Both the position numbers and the translations under genes were made by a program. Below, in pieces: positions 1-8,323 of a stretch of 64,000 nucleotides of DNA; the stretch's first letter is position 1; each line of letters begins with the position of its first letter. The stretch covers positions 116,019-180,018 of the forward strand of contig NZ_LVJR01000028.1 of assembly GCF_001617365.1 (NCBI RefSeq), read 5' to 3'. The stretch comes from Rhodanobacter sp. FW104-R8 (GTDB taxonomy: Bacteria > Pseudomonadota > Gammaproteobacteria > Xanthomonadales > Rhodanobacteraceae). Below the pieces are notes generated by a model, which searched no databases, was not told the DNA's origin, and worked only from the letters and a program-made list of their open reading frames with translations.

Positions 1-14
1 CCGCCGCTTCGGGT

Positions 15-1799
15 TCAATGCCCTGAAACGCCCCTCGCCTTCGCGCAGTCGCAGCCGTAGTCCGGCTCCGGGCCACCCTCGGCGATGAAGCGACCGATGC
101 GCTGCTCCAGCACCGGCAGCGGCACCGAGCCCAGCTGCAGCACGGTGTCGTGGAAGTGGCGGAGGTCGAACTTCGCGCCCAGCGCCTGCTCCGCCTTCGC
201 GCGCAGCTCGCGGAGCTTCAGGTAGCCCAGCTCGTACGACAGCGCCTGGCCCGGCCAGCTGATGTAGCGGTCCACCTCGTTGGCGATCTCCCGCGCGGAC
301 AGCGCGGTATTGACGGTGAGGTAGTCGATCGCCTGCGCGCGGGTCCAGCCGAGGTGGTGCACGCCGGTGTCGACCACCAGCCGGCAGGCGCGCCACATCT
401 GGTAGGTGAGGTAGCCGAAGCGCTCGTATGGCGTGTGGTAGATGCCCATCTCGTTGCCGAGGTATTCCGAGTACAGCCCCCAGCCTTCGCCGTAGGCGGA
501 AATGTAGCCGTTGCGACGGAACCCGGGCTGGTCGTGCTGCTCGTCGGCCAGTTCCAGCTGCAGCGCGTGGCCGGGATAGCTCTCGTGCAGGGTCAGCGCC
601 GGCACGTTGAACAGCGGCCGCGAGCCGAGGTCGTAGGTGTTGACCAGGTAGACGTCGGCGCCGCCGCGGCCGGAGGTGTAGTACGGCGCGATGTCGGCCG
701 GCACCGGCTGGATGGTGAAGTGCGCGCGCGGCAGGTGGCCGAAGTAGCGCGGCATCTGGCCGTCCACCTGCTTGGCCACCCAGGCGCTGCGCATCAGCAG
801 TTCGTCCGGCGTCTTCGCGTGGAACTGCGGGTCGGTGCGCAGGAATTTCAGGAAGCCGGCGAAGCTGCCCTTGTAGCCGGTGTCCTGCATCGCCTCCAGC
901 ATCTGCGCGTGGATCTTCGCCACCTGTTCGAGGCCGATGCGGTGGATCTCGTCCGGGTCGAGTTCGAGCGTGGTGTACTCGCGGATCTGCTGGCGGTAGT
1001 AGGCCTTGCCGTCGGGCAGCGCCTCGGCCGCCAGCGTGGTGCGCGCCCGCGGCACGTACTCGTTGCGGAAGAACGCCAGCAGCTTCGCGTAGGCGGGGAT
1101 CACCTCGTCGCGGATGCGCTGCAGCGCCCGGCCTTGCAGCGCCTGCGCCTGGTCGGCGGGGATCGTCGCCGGCAACTGCTTGAACGGCGCGTAGAAACTG
1201 CTCCGGGTCGGATCCTTCAGCTCGGCCACCGCGACGATCGACGCGTCGCGCCCGCGCAGCACCGCGCGCGGCACGCTGAAGCCGCGCTTGAGGCCGGCGC
1301 GCATGTTGGCGATCTGCTGGTCGAAATAGGCCGGGATCTGGTCCAGTCGGTCGAGGTAGCGCTGGTAGTCGTCGGCCGTGCGCAGGCGGTCACCACCCAG
1401 CACGTAGCCGATGTCCGACCAGAACGCCGAGTCGCTGTTGAACGGCATCTGCCACGCCTTGAACCGCTGCGCGGCGAGCAGGTTGCGGATCTGCGCGCGG
1501 TACACCGCGTAGTTGACCTGGTCTTCGGCGGAGAGCTGCTGCGGATCGATCGCGTCGAGCCGCTCCATCACCTTTTGCCAGTAGTCCAGCCGGCGCTGCT
1601 GGCTGGCCGCGTCGACGTTGTCCAGCCGGCCATCGTTCGGCTGCGCCTCGCCGGAGGCGAGCACGCCGGACTGCGCGCTGCGCCAGCTCCATTCCTGCTG
1701 GTAGATCTGCCGGAAGCGGGCCGCCGCGTCCTGCCCGGCCCATGCCGGCGCCGCCAGGACCAGCGCGGCCAGGCCCAGCCACGCCATTCTCGTTGCCAT
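15..1799 (-). CDS. DUF885 family metallopeptidase-like exported protein
   Basis: About 594 residues. It opens with a signal peptide (MATRMAWLGLAALVLAAPAWA) followed by a helical DUF885 domain. The motif HESYPGH in the C-terminal half is the family's HExxPGH signature and suggests a zinc site; the peptidase role is inferred, as the family is poorly characterised. I placed the start at the ATG that begins the signal peptide, although the frame stays open far upstream. It begins 3 bases after the SulP gene ends on the same strand, so the two are probably co-transcribed. The protein probably acts in the periplasm. Confidence 0.85.
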   Translation of the reverse strand: MATRMAWLGLAALVLAAPAWAGQDAAARFRQIYQQEWSWRSAQSGVLASGEAQPNDGRLDNVDAASQQRRLDYWQKVMERLDAIDPQQLSAEDQVNYAVYRAQIRNLLAAQRFKAWQMPFNSDSAFWSDIGYVLGGDRLRTADDYQRYLDRLDQIPAYFDQQIANMRAGLKRGFSVPRAVLRGRDASIVAVAELKDPTRSSFYAPFKQLPATIPADQAQALQGRALQRIRDEVIPAYAKLLAFFRNEYVPRARTTLAAEALPDGKAYYRQQIREYTTLELDPDEIHRIGLEQVAKIHAQMLEAMQDTGYKGSFAGFLKFLRTDPQFHAKTPDELLMRSAWVAKQVDGQMPRYFGHLPRAHFTIQPVPADIAPYYTSGRGGADVYLVNTYDLGSRPLFNVPALTLHESYPGHALQLELADEQHDQPGFRRNGYISAYGEGWGLYSEYLGNEMGIYHTPYERFGYLTYQMWRACRLVVDTGVHHLGWTRAQAIDYLTVNTALSAREIANEVDRYISWPGQALSYELGYLKLRELRAKAEQALGAKFDLRHFHDTVLQLGSVPLPVLEQRIGRFIAEGGPEPDYGCDCAKARGVSGH

Positions 1800-1801
1800 G
1801 C

Positions 1802-3463
1802 TCACGAATCCGTTCCTTCCGCCGGTGACGGCGTGGCAGGCGGCTTGGCCGCATCCGCCACGCTCCAATAGGCCAGCGCCGCGGGCGGCAGCTGGGGCAA
1901 GGCCGCGCGCAGCAGCAGCGCGTGCACGGCATCCTTCAATCGTGCCACGCGCAGGGCGATCCCACGAGCCTCCAGCCAGGCGGCGAAATCCGCCAGCGCC
2001 TCCACGGTGGTGCCGTCCAGGTCCGGCGACTCCTCCAGGCTGAGCACCACCACCCGGATGCCGCCGCGCTCGCCGACCCGCTCGCGCGCCAGCGCCAGCG
2101 TCGGTTCCGCATTGGCGAAGAACAGCGGTTCCTCCGGCCGCAGGATCACCATGCCGGGCTGCTCGCGCGCCGCCTGGTGCTGCTTCGTGTCGATGAAATC
2201 GTGGCTGTCGGCGAGCCGGCCGAGCACGCTGATCCGCGGCGTCGCCAGCTGGCGCAGCAGCAGCACCAGGCTGAACGCGATCGCGGACAGCAGGCCGTTC
2301 AGCACGCCCAGGGCAAGCACGGCCAGCACGGCGGCCAGCGCCACCAGCCGGTCGCGCCGCCATTGCAGGTACGGCCGGAACACCGCCAGCCGCCACGACT
2401 TGCTCACCGCGTGGATCACGATCGCCGCCAGCACCGGCTCGGGGATGCGCTCGATCCAGCGCAGGAACAGCAACACCAGCAGCAGCACGGTGGCCGCCGC
2501 CACCAGCCCGGCCAGCCGCGACTGCGCGCCGGCCGCCTCGTTCGCCGAGGTGGCCGAGTAGCCCGCGCCGACCGGCATGCCGTGGAACAGGCCCGAGACG
2601 ACATTCGCCACGCCGAGCGCGACCAGGTCGCGGTTCGGCCGTACCTCGTCTCCGTGTTTCAGCGCGAAGCTGCGGATGGCGCTGTACGACTCGGCGTACA
2701 GGATCAGCATCAGCGCCGCCGCCAGCTCGACGTTCGGCAGCCACTGCGACGAGTCCGGCCAGGCCGGTGCCGTCCACGCCAGGGCCAGATGCACCGGCCC
2801 GACCAGCGCCACGCCCTGCCCGGCCAGCCAGCCGGAGGCGGCGATGCCGAGCACGATCACCAGCAGGCTGCCCGGCAGCCGCCGCAGCCGCCCGCACAGG
2901 AACAGCAGGCCGAGGGCGGCCGCGCCGGCGGCGATCGCGGCCGGTTGCCACTGCCGGAACTGTTCGACCAGTTCGACCAGCACCCGCGCGACATCGCCGT
3001 GCCGGGTGGACACCCCGAACACGTGCGGCAGCTGCTTCACCGCGATCACCCAGGCCAGGCCGAACGCGTAGCCGCGTAGCACCGGCCGCGCGATCAGGTT
3101 CGACAGCGCACCCAGCCGGGCCGCCCCAGCCAGCAGGAAGCTGGCGCCGGCCAGTACCACCAGCATCGCCGCGGTGGCGAGGCGCTGCGCGCCGTCGCCG
3201 CCGGCCAGCGCCAGCGTCGCAGCCGCCAGCACCGCTGCCGAGGACGAGGTCGCCGAGACGACCGCGTAGCGGCTGCGGCCGATCAGGCCGTAGCAGGCCA
3301 GGCCGGCGAACAGGCCGATCACGCCGGCCTGCGGCGGCAGCCCGGCGATGCCGGAGTACGCCACCGCCTCGGGCAGCAGCAGGCCGGCGATCGACACGCC
3401 GGCCAAGACATCGACGCCGAAAGTGGAACCCGCCGCGGACGCAGGTGCCGGGCCCACGTTCAT
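1802..3463 (-). CDS. SulP family inorganic anion transporter with STAS domain
   Basis: 553 residues. The N-terminal part has the SulP core, with many membrane segments and an early LLLPEAVAYSGIAGLPPQAG stretch. The last ~110 residues form a cytoplasmic STAS domain (VVLSLEESPDLDGTTVEALADF). The family carries sulfate, bicarbonate or dicarboxylates across the inner membrane, and the substrate cannot be read from sequence. Its ATG overlaps the TGA of the upstream ParB-like gene by four bases (ATGA), which indicates translational coupling. The DUF885 gene follows after 2 bases. Confidence 0.9.
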   Translation of the reverse strand: MNVGPAPASAAGSTFGVDVLAGVSIAGLLLPEAVAYSGIAGLPPQAGVIGLFAGLACYGLIGRSRYAVVSATSSSAAVLAAATLALAGGDGAQRLATAAMLVVLAGASFLLAGAARLGALSNLIARPVLRGYAFGLAWVIAVKQLPHVFGVSTRHGDVARVLVELVEQFRQWQPAAIAAGAAALGLLFLCGRLRRLPGSLLVIVLGIAASGWLAGQGVALVGPVHLALAWTAPAWPDSSQWLPNVELAAALMLILYAESYSAIRSFALKHGDEVRPNRDLVALGVANVVSGLFHGMPVGAGYSATSANEAAGAQSRLAGLVAAATVLLLVLLFLRWIERIPEPVLAAIVIHAVSKSWRLAVFRPYLQWRRDRLVALAAVLAVLALGVLNGLLSAIAFSLVLLLRQLATPRISVLGRLADSHDFIDTKQHQAAREQPGMVILRPEEPLFFANAEPTLALARERVGERGGIRVVVLSLEESPDLDGTTVEALADFAAWLEARGIALRVARLKDAVHALLLRAALPQLPPAALAYWSVADAAKPPATPSPAEGTDS

Positions 3464-4074
3464 TCGATCAGCCCGCTCCAGCCCGGCAGGTACGCCGTGT
3501 CATGGCTATGCGCCAGCAGCAAGGCCTGCTGCAGCACCTTCGCGCCGACCTTGCCGCCCGGCAGTTTGAGGCGGCGGCGGTAGAAATCCGCCCACAGGAA
3601 CTCCGCGTAGGGCGTGGCGTCCTTCGCGCAGCCGCCGGCCGTGCGCACCCGCGCGGCGAGGGTGCGGTAGGGATCGTCGGCCATCTCGGCGAGGCTGGCC
3701 GGGATCGCGGCGTAGTCGACGCGGGTGCCGTGCTGGTCGTACGGATGCGCCCAGCGGTTGAACTCCATCGTGCGCCAGAACACGTCCGGCTCCAGCCAGG
3801 AGAAATCGCGCTGGATCATCACCGGCACGCTGTTCACCCCCTCTTCCAGCAGGGCCAGCCCGAGGTGATGGTGATCGACGATGTAGACACGCTGCTTCGG
3901 CCCCAGCACGCCGGGGAACCAGTGCTGCTGGATCAGCTCCTTGCGCTTCTTCCTGCCGAGCTTTTCCCACTCCGCGCGCTTGCCCGCGACCTCGGCCTGG
4001 CCCACGGTGAGCTGGGTCGGCCGCAGCTTGGTCGGGGCGATCGACAACAACGGGTGACGCAGGCCTGACGACAT
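3460..4074 (-). CDS. ParB-like (ParBc_2-type) protein
   Basis: 204 residues from the ATG preceded by GGAGGAGTC. It resembles the putative ParB-like nuclease family rather than chromosome-partition ParB: there is no helix-turn-helix, and the N-terminal half has a VYIVDHHHLGLALLE stretch typical of ParB/Srx-fold proteins. Neither substrate nor activity can be inferred. It is translationally coupled to the SulP transporter downstream by a 4-base overlap, so it may serve or sense that transporter. No centromere-like sites or parA were seen nearby. Confidence 0.75.
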   Translation of the reverse strand: MSSGLRHPLLSIAPTKLRPTQLTVGQAEVAGKRAEWEKLGRKKRKELIQQHWFPGVLGPKQRVYIVDHHHLGLALLEEGVNSVPVMIQRDFSWLEPDVFWRTMEFNRWAHPYDQHGTRVDYAAIPASLAEMADDPYRTLAARVRTAGGCAKDATPYAEFLWADFYRRRLKLPGGKVGAKVLQQALLLAHSHDTAYLPGWSGLIE

Positions 4075-4177
4075 GGCATGACTCCTCCGGGCAGATGCCG
4101 TGCCGCCGAGCGTACCCGAGCCGGGTCGTGCCGATAAGAGCCCGCTGCGCCGCGCAAGTTTCTGCGCGGACGGACGG

Positions 4178-4882
4178 CTATTCCATGCCGGCGTAGTAGC
4201 CGCGCATCGATTGCAGGTAGGCGTCCAGGTTGCGGCCGGTCCGGTCGGCGAACACCTCGCCGGTCTCGGCGAGTTCGTCGATGCGGTCGGGGCGGAAATT
4301 GCGGAAATTCTCGCGCAGCCGGCACCACGTGCCGAGCGTCCACTTGCCGCCCCAGAAGGCCAGGCACAGCGGCTCGACCTCGCGCCGGCTGACGTTGCCG
4401 CCTTCATCGCTGTAGGTCAGCTGCAGCACCCGGCGCGCCTCGATGGCCGCATGCAGCCGGTCGATGCGGGCGGCGAACGCGAGCTTGTACTCGTCGCGCC
4501 AGACCGGCGCATAGATGCGCGTGCGCGCGGCGCGCTCGCGCAGCTCCGGCGGCAGCACCGCCTCGATCTTCAGCAGCGCCGCCCGGGCATCGCCGGCCAG
4601 CCTGTCGCCGGCGAAGGCCTGCACGAATCGCGTGCCGACCACCAGCGCCTCGAGTTCGTTCGCGGTGAACATCAGCGGCGGGATGTCCGAACCCTTGCGC
4701 AGCACGTAGCCCACGCCGGCCTCGCCCTCGATCGGCACGCCGGACAACTGCAGGTCGGCGACGTCGCGGTACACCGTGCGCAGCGACACGCCCAGCGTCT
4801 GCGCCAGCGAGCGCGCCTGCAGCGCGGTGCGCCGGCCACGCAGGGCGTGGATGATGAGGAACAGGCGATCGGCTCGACGCAT
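4178..4882 (-). CDS. YafY/DeoR-type transcriptional regulator with WYL domain
   Basis: 234 residues. Residues ~1-60 form an HTH_11 winged helix (LAQTLGVSLRTVYRDVADLQLSGVPIEGEAGVGYVLRKG). The C-terminal ~100 residues form a WYL ligand-sensing domain (CLAFWGGKWTLGTWCRLRENFRNFRPDRI). Such proteins usually repress or activate an adjacent operon in response to a small ligand. It lies between the GST/VOC cluster upstream and the ParB-like/SulP pair downstream, all on the same strand, so either could be its target. A GC-rich hairpin at about 4150-4172 may end its transcript. Confidence 0.88.
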   Translation of the reverse strand: MRRADRLFLIIHALRGRRTALQARSLAQTLGVSLRTVYRDVADLQLSGVPIEGEAGVGYVLRKGSDIPPLMFTANELEALVVGTRFVQAFAGDRLAGDARAALLKIEAVLPPELRERAARTRIYAPVWRDEYKLAFAARIDRLHAAIEARRVLQLTYSDEGGNVSRREVEPLCLAFWGGKWTLGTWCRLRENFRNFRPDRIDELAETGEVFADRTGRNLDAYLQSMRGYYAGME

Positions 4883-4958
4883 TCGTGCATCATCGCCGAG
4901 ACCGGCGGCGGCGAACAGCGCCGAATGTCACGACTCATCGCACCGAGCCCGATCGGCA

Positions 4959-5591
4959 TCAGGCTGCCTGCGTGGCCGCCAGTTCGGCATCCTTCGACGC
5001 GGCGCGCTGCATCGCCGGGCGCGCGAGCACCCGATCGATATACGCACGGATCACCGGCAACTCCGGCACCAGCTTGAACATCACCGTCCAGTTCAGCGCG
5101 GTACCCCACAGCACGTCGGCCGCGCTGAACGTGTCGCCGAGCAGCCAGGGACCGCGTTCGAGCTGGTCGGTGAGCGTCTTCAGCATGGTGCCGTAGTCGC
5201 CGTAGCCGCAGGTCGAGGGCGGTGCCGGTTCGCGCTGCATCGCCTTGTCGAGCACTGCCGGCTCGAAGCACGAGCCGTAGAACACCAGCCAGCGCAGGTA
5301 CGGCCCGCGCAGCGGGTCGCCGAGCGGCGGTGCCAGTTTTGCCGAAGGGTAGAGATCGGCCAGGTAGATGAACACCGCCGGCTGTTCGGTGATCAGCGCG
5401 CCGCTGTGATGGATCGCCGGCACCTTGCCCATCGGGTTGACCGCGAGATACGCCGGCCCACGCTGCTCGCCGGCCTTCAGGTTGAGCACGTGCAGGTCGT
5501 AGTCGACGCCGAGTTCCTCGAGCAGCGCGCGGGTGCCGGCGGAGCGGCTCTGTGGCGAATGGAAGAAGGTGACGCGGGGTGTCGTGTCCAT
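4959..5591 (-). CDS. Glutathione S-transferase family protein
   Basis: 210 residues. The N-terminal thioredoxin-like domain carries FFHSPQSRSAGTRALLEELG, with serine in the usual catalytic turn, and the cis-proline region NPMGKVPAIHHSGALITE. The rest is the helical GST C-terminal domain. It probably conjugates or reduces electrophiles with glutathione in the cytosol. It is the last gene of a leftward set that also holds a DJ-1 homologue, a small protein and a VOC protein, a combination suggestive of detoxification. Confidence 0.88.
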   Translation of the reverse strand: MDTTPRVTFFHSPQSRSAGTRALLEELGVDYDLHVLNLKAGEQRGPAYLAVNPMGKVPAIHHSGALITEQPAVFIYLADLYPSAKLAPPLGDPLRGPYLRWLVFYGSCFEPAVLDKAMQREPAPPSTCGYGDYGTMLKTLTDQLERGPWLLGDTFSAADVLWGTALNWTVMFKLVPELPVIRAYIDRVLARPAMQRAASKDAELAATQAA

Positions 5592-5619
5592 GCCGGGTAC
5601 TCCTGGTCGAGGTGGAGGT

Positions 5620-5988
5620 TCAGTCCTGCGGAAGCTGGCAGACCGCCTCGATGTTGTGCCCGTCCGGGCCGATCACGAAGGCGGCGTAGTAGTTCGCGTG
5701 ATAGTGCGTGCGCAGGCCCGGCGCGCCGTTGTCGCTGGCGCCGGCGAGCAGCGCGGCCGTGTGGAATGCATCCACCTGTGCGCGGTTGCTGGCGACGAAG
5801 GCCACGTGCAGCGGGGTCGGTGCAGCCGGACCCTCGACCAGCCAGAACTCCGGCTCGTCGCGGCCCATCCCGATCGTGCCGGGGTATTCCTTCACCACGG
5901 CGATGCCCAGCGGGGCCAGCGCCTGGCCGAAGAAGGCGTGGCTGCGGGCGAGGTCGCTGCCCGGCAGGCTGATGTGGTCGATGATCAT
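5620..5988 (-). CDS. VOC family protein (glyoxalase-like)
   Basis: 122 residues, a single vicinal-oxygen-chelate unit. Metal-ligand candidates are His5 (MIIDHISLPG), the histidine in LHVAFVASN and the glutamate in GPDGHNIEAV near the C-terminus. Members include glyoxalases, dioxygenases and resistance proteins, and the substrate is not predictable. It lies 28 bases upstream of the GST gene on the same strand, consistent with an operon. Confidence 0.87.
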   Translation of the reverse strand: MIIDHISLPGSDLARSHAFFGQALAPLGIAVVKEYPGTIGMGRDEPEFWLVEGPAAPTPLHVAFVASNRAQVDAFHTAALLAGASDNGAPGLRTHYHANYYAAFVIGPDGHNIEAVCQLPQD

Positions 5989-6064
5989 GAAAACCCCGCG
6001 GGTCGGCGTGGTCGGAATCGGAGGTACGGCGCCGGCACCCGGTCGTCGTGGCGGGTCCCGGGCG

Positions 6065-6250
6065 TCACTGGCCGCGGGGGTGGAAGACGATGTGGGTCAG
6101 CGCGGCCAGCAGGCTGCGCCGGCGCGCACGCGGGGTGCCGGCGGCATCCGCCGGGGCCGCCTTGGGCAGCTTGTACTGCCCGTCCAGCAGCAGGCCGTTG
6201 AGATAGAGCGGGCGGTAGGCCATGAGTACGCGTTGCAGCATCGGTTTCAT
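6065..6250 (-). CDS. Small hypothetical protein, 61 residues
   Basis: Not recognised. A good ribosome-binding site (AGGAGCCCATC before ATG) and a position 10 bases after the DJ-1-like stop on the same strand support a real gene. The product is basic in its second half (RARRRSLL) with a hydrophobic patch near the N-terminus ([17 protein letters not shown]); no clear transmembrane helix. It lies within the DJ-1/VOC/GST set, so a stress-related role is possible but unproven. Confidence 0.55.
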   Translation of the reverse strand: MKPMLQRVLMAYRPLYLNGLLLDGQYKLPKAAPADAAGTPRARRRSLLAALTHIVFHPRGQ

Positions 6251-6260
6251 GATGGGCTCC

Positions 6261-6872
6261 TCATGCCGTCGCCACGGCTTCGCCGACGCACCACGGCGGC
6301 AGCTGGGCGTGCTTGAACAGGCGGTACCAGTGCTCGCGGTCGCCGGGGCTGTACAGGTCCAGCGTACGGATCACCTCGCGCGCGAACTCCACGCTGCCCA
6401 GATGGCTGGCGCTGATCACGCCGCCGTCGCTGACCGCCAGCACCTCGCTGTCGTACTGGTCGGCGCCGGCGTAGCCCGGCACCTGGGCCGCGATCTGGCC
6501 GTTCCAGTTGCCGGTGTGGCGGCAATGGTCGAGCAGGCCGGCGCGGGCCAGCGCCAGCACGCCGCTGTCGATCGCCGCCACCGGCGCGCCCGCGGCGTGC
6601 AGTTGGCGGATCGCCGCCACCGCCGGCGCACCCTCGCCGCGCTGCCACAGGTGGCCGCCGGGCACGATCAGCAAGGCCGCGCGCCGGGGGTCGAGCTGGG
6701 CCAGCGACAGCTCGGGCTGCACGCTCAGGCCGCCCATCGAGACCACCGGCGCCATCGAGAAGCCCGCCGCCTGCACCTGCCAGTCGCCGGGCCGGCGGAT
6801 CTCGCACAGTGCCAGCGCGGCCTGCCAGTCGGCGAAGCCGTCGAACACCAGGAAATAAACCGTGTCGCGCAT
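6261..6872 (-). CDS. DJ-1/PfpI superfamily protein lacking the catalytic cysteine
   Basis: 203 residues with the class I glutamine-amidotransferase/DJ-1 fold: [18 protein letters not shown] at the N-terminus, [10 protein letters not shown] at ~67-76, and the nucleophile-elbow region [17 protein letters not shown] at ~99-115. In typical members this elbow reads AICGAT..., with cysteine as nucleophile; here Asp102 occupies that position while the acidic partner (Glu24) is kept. The protein is therefore unlikely to work by the usual thiol chemistry and may be a binding protein or regulator. It is the first gene of the leftward DJ-1/61-aa/VOC/GST set. Confidence 0.85.
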   Translation of the reverse strand: MRDTVYFLVFDGFADWQAALALCEIRRPGDWQVQAAGFSMAPVVSMGGLSVQPELSLAQLDPRRAALLIVPGGHLWQRGEGAPAVAAIRQLHAAGAPVAAIDSGVLALARAGLLDHCRHTGNWNGQIAAQVPGYAGADQYDSEVLAVSDGGVISASHLGSVEFAREVIRTLDLYSPGDREHWYRLFKHAQLPPWCVGEAVATA

Positions 6873-7025
6873 GTCGTGTCCCTCCGCTATGGAGGTACAG
6901 CTTGCCCACCTCTTGCTGCCAACGTGATGTCAGCAGCCGGGCCGGATGCGGGCGCGCGGGCCGCCGGGCTGGCACCGTTCAGCCGGAGCCGGGACAATGG
7001 CGCTTCCTCTTGCCATGGACCCGAC

Positions 7026-8057
7026 ATGAAACCCGTCTCGCTGATCCAGTTCCTGATCGAGGAACGCCGCGCCGGCCACATCAACGCCGAACTTTCGCTG
7101 CTGATCGAAGTGGTCGCGCGCGCCTGCAAGCGCATCGGCGTGGCCACCGGCAAGGGCGCGCTGGGCGGCGTGCTGGGCATGGCCGGCACCGCCGATTCCG
7201 TCAGCATGAACATCCAGGGCGAGGCGCAGAAGAAGCTGGACGTGATCTCCAACGAGATCCTGCTGGAGGCGAACGCCTGGGGTGGCCACCTCGCCGCCTG
7301 CGCCTCGGAGGAGATGGAAGACCCGCAGCAGATCCCGGACGGCTACCCGAAGGGCCAGCACCTGCTGCTGTTCGACCCGCTGGACGGCAGTTCGAACATC
7401 GACGTGAACATCTCGGTCGGCACCATCTTCTCGGTGCTGCGCTGCCCGGACGGCGTGACCGAACCGAAGGCCGAGCACTTCCTGCAGCCGGGCACCACCC
7501 AGCTCGCCGCCGGCTACGTGGTGTACGGCCCGTCCACCGTATTGGTGCTCACCTTCGGCCACGGCACCCACGAGTTCACGCTGGACCGCGAGGTCGGCAG
7601 CTTCATCCTCAGCCGCCGCGGCATCCGCATTCCCGAGCAGACCGCCGAGTTCGCCATCAACATGTCGAACCAGCGCCACTGGCAGGCGCCGATGCAGCGC
7701 TACATCGGCGAGCTGCTGGCCGGCAAGGAAGGCCCGCGCGGCAAGGACTTCAACATGCGCTGGGTTGCCTCGATGGTGGCCGACGTGCACCGCATCGTGA
7801 CCCGCGGCGGCGTGTTCTATTACCCGCTGGACGCGAAGATCGTCGACAAGGGCGGCAAGCTGCGCCTTATGTACGAGGCCAACCCGATGGCCTTCATCGT
7901 CGAACAGGCCGGCGGCGCCGCCACCACCGGCCGCCAGCGCATCATGGGACTGCAGCCGACCGGCCTGCACCAGCGCGTGCCGGTGTTCCTCGGCTCGAAG
8001 CAGGAGGTCGAGCTGGCCACGCACTACCACCGGGAGGCCGACGGCGCGCTGGGCTGA
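7026..8057 (+). CDS. fbp: Fructose-1,6-bisphosphatase class I
   Basis: 343 residues, normal length for FBPase I. It hydrolyses fructose 1,6-bisphosphate to fructose 6-phosphate in gluconeogenesis. The metal/substrate motif [13 protein letters not shown] lies at ~117-129, [10 protein letters not shown] and [16 protein letters not shown] near the C-terminus bind substrate. The ATG at 7026 follows a diverging spacer from the DJ-1 gene. The frame is open upstream, but homologues start at this methionine ([10 protein letters not shown]). It appears to be monocistronic. Confidence 0.97.
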   Translation: MKPVSLIQFLIEERRAGHINAELSLLIEVVARACKRIGVATGKGALGGVLGMAGTADSVSMNIQGEAQKKLDVISNEILLEANAWGGHLAACASEEMEDPQQIPDGYPKGQHLLLFDPLDGSSNIDVNISVGTIFSVLRCPDGVTEPKAEHFLQPGTTQLAAGYVVYGPSTVLVLTFGHGTHEFTLDREVGSFILSRRGIRIPEQTAEFAINMSNQRHWQAPMQRYIGELLAGKEGPRGKDFNMRWVASMVADVHRIVTRGGVFYYPLDAKIVDKGGKLRLMYEANPMAFIVEQAGGAATTGRQRIMGLQPTGLHQRVPVFLGSKQEVELATHYHREADGALG

Positions 8058-8079
8058 CGTTTTGCTCTCTAGTTCTGCT

Positions 8080-8181
8080 CCCTCCCCTGCAAGCAGGGGA
8101 GGGTTGGGGTGGGGTCGCTCTTCGCCTCGAGCCAAGATCAAAAGCTTCACCCCCTCACCTGAAGGACTCCCTTCAGTCGCC
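8080..8181. repeat. Composite dispersed palindromic repeat
   Basis: A perfect inverted repeat with 11-base arms (CCCTCCCCTGC, AA, GCAGGGGAGGG) at 8080-8103 is followed by TTGGGGTGGGGTCGCTCTT. A second element at 8151-8181 is a near-identical reverse-complement copy of 61677-61707. The first part recurs in reverse orientation at 53057-53106. It lies between fbp and the patatin gene and could also act as a transcription barrier. Confidence 0.75.
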
Positions 8182-8323
8182 TGCCTCCCCCTGCGACCTA
8201 AGGAAGTCCCTTTGGGGCAAGCAGGGGCAGGAGCCAAAGCAACAACGCGGCCTGTCCTGTGCCCTGTCAGCGCCACGTTCCAGCCATAGACTCGCAACCA
8301 CTCTCTTCCCAATAGACCACCAC

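Noticed and set aside
3460..4074. Chromosome-partition parB near the origin
   Set aside because: It is short, lacks a helix-turn-helix, has no parA partner and lies 40 kb from dnaA. It fits the ParB-like nuclease-fold family instead.
8058..8323. Riboswitch or small gene in the fbp-patatin spacer
   Set aside because: The structure seen is explained by dispersed repeats with copies at other sites; no conserved aptamer-like arrangement or start with ribosome-binding site was visible.
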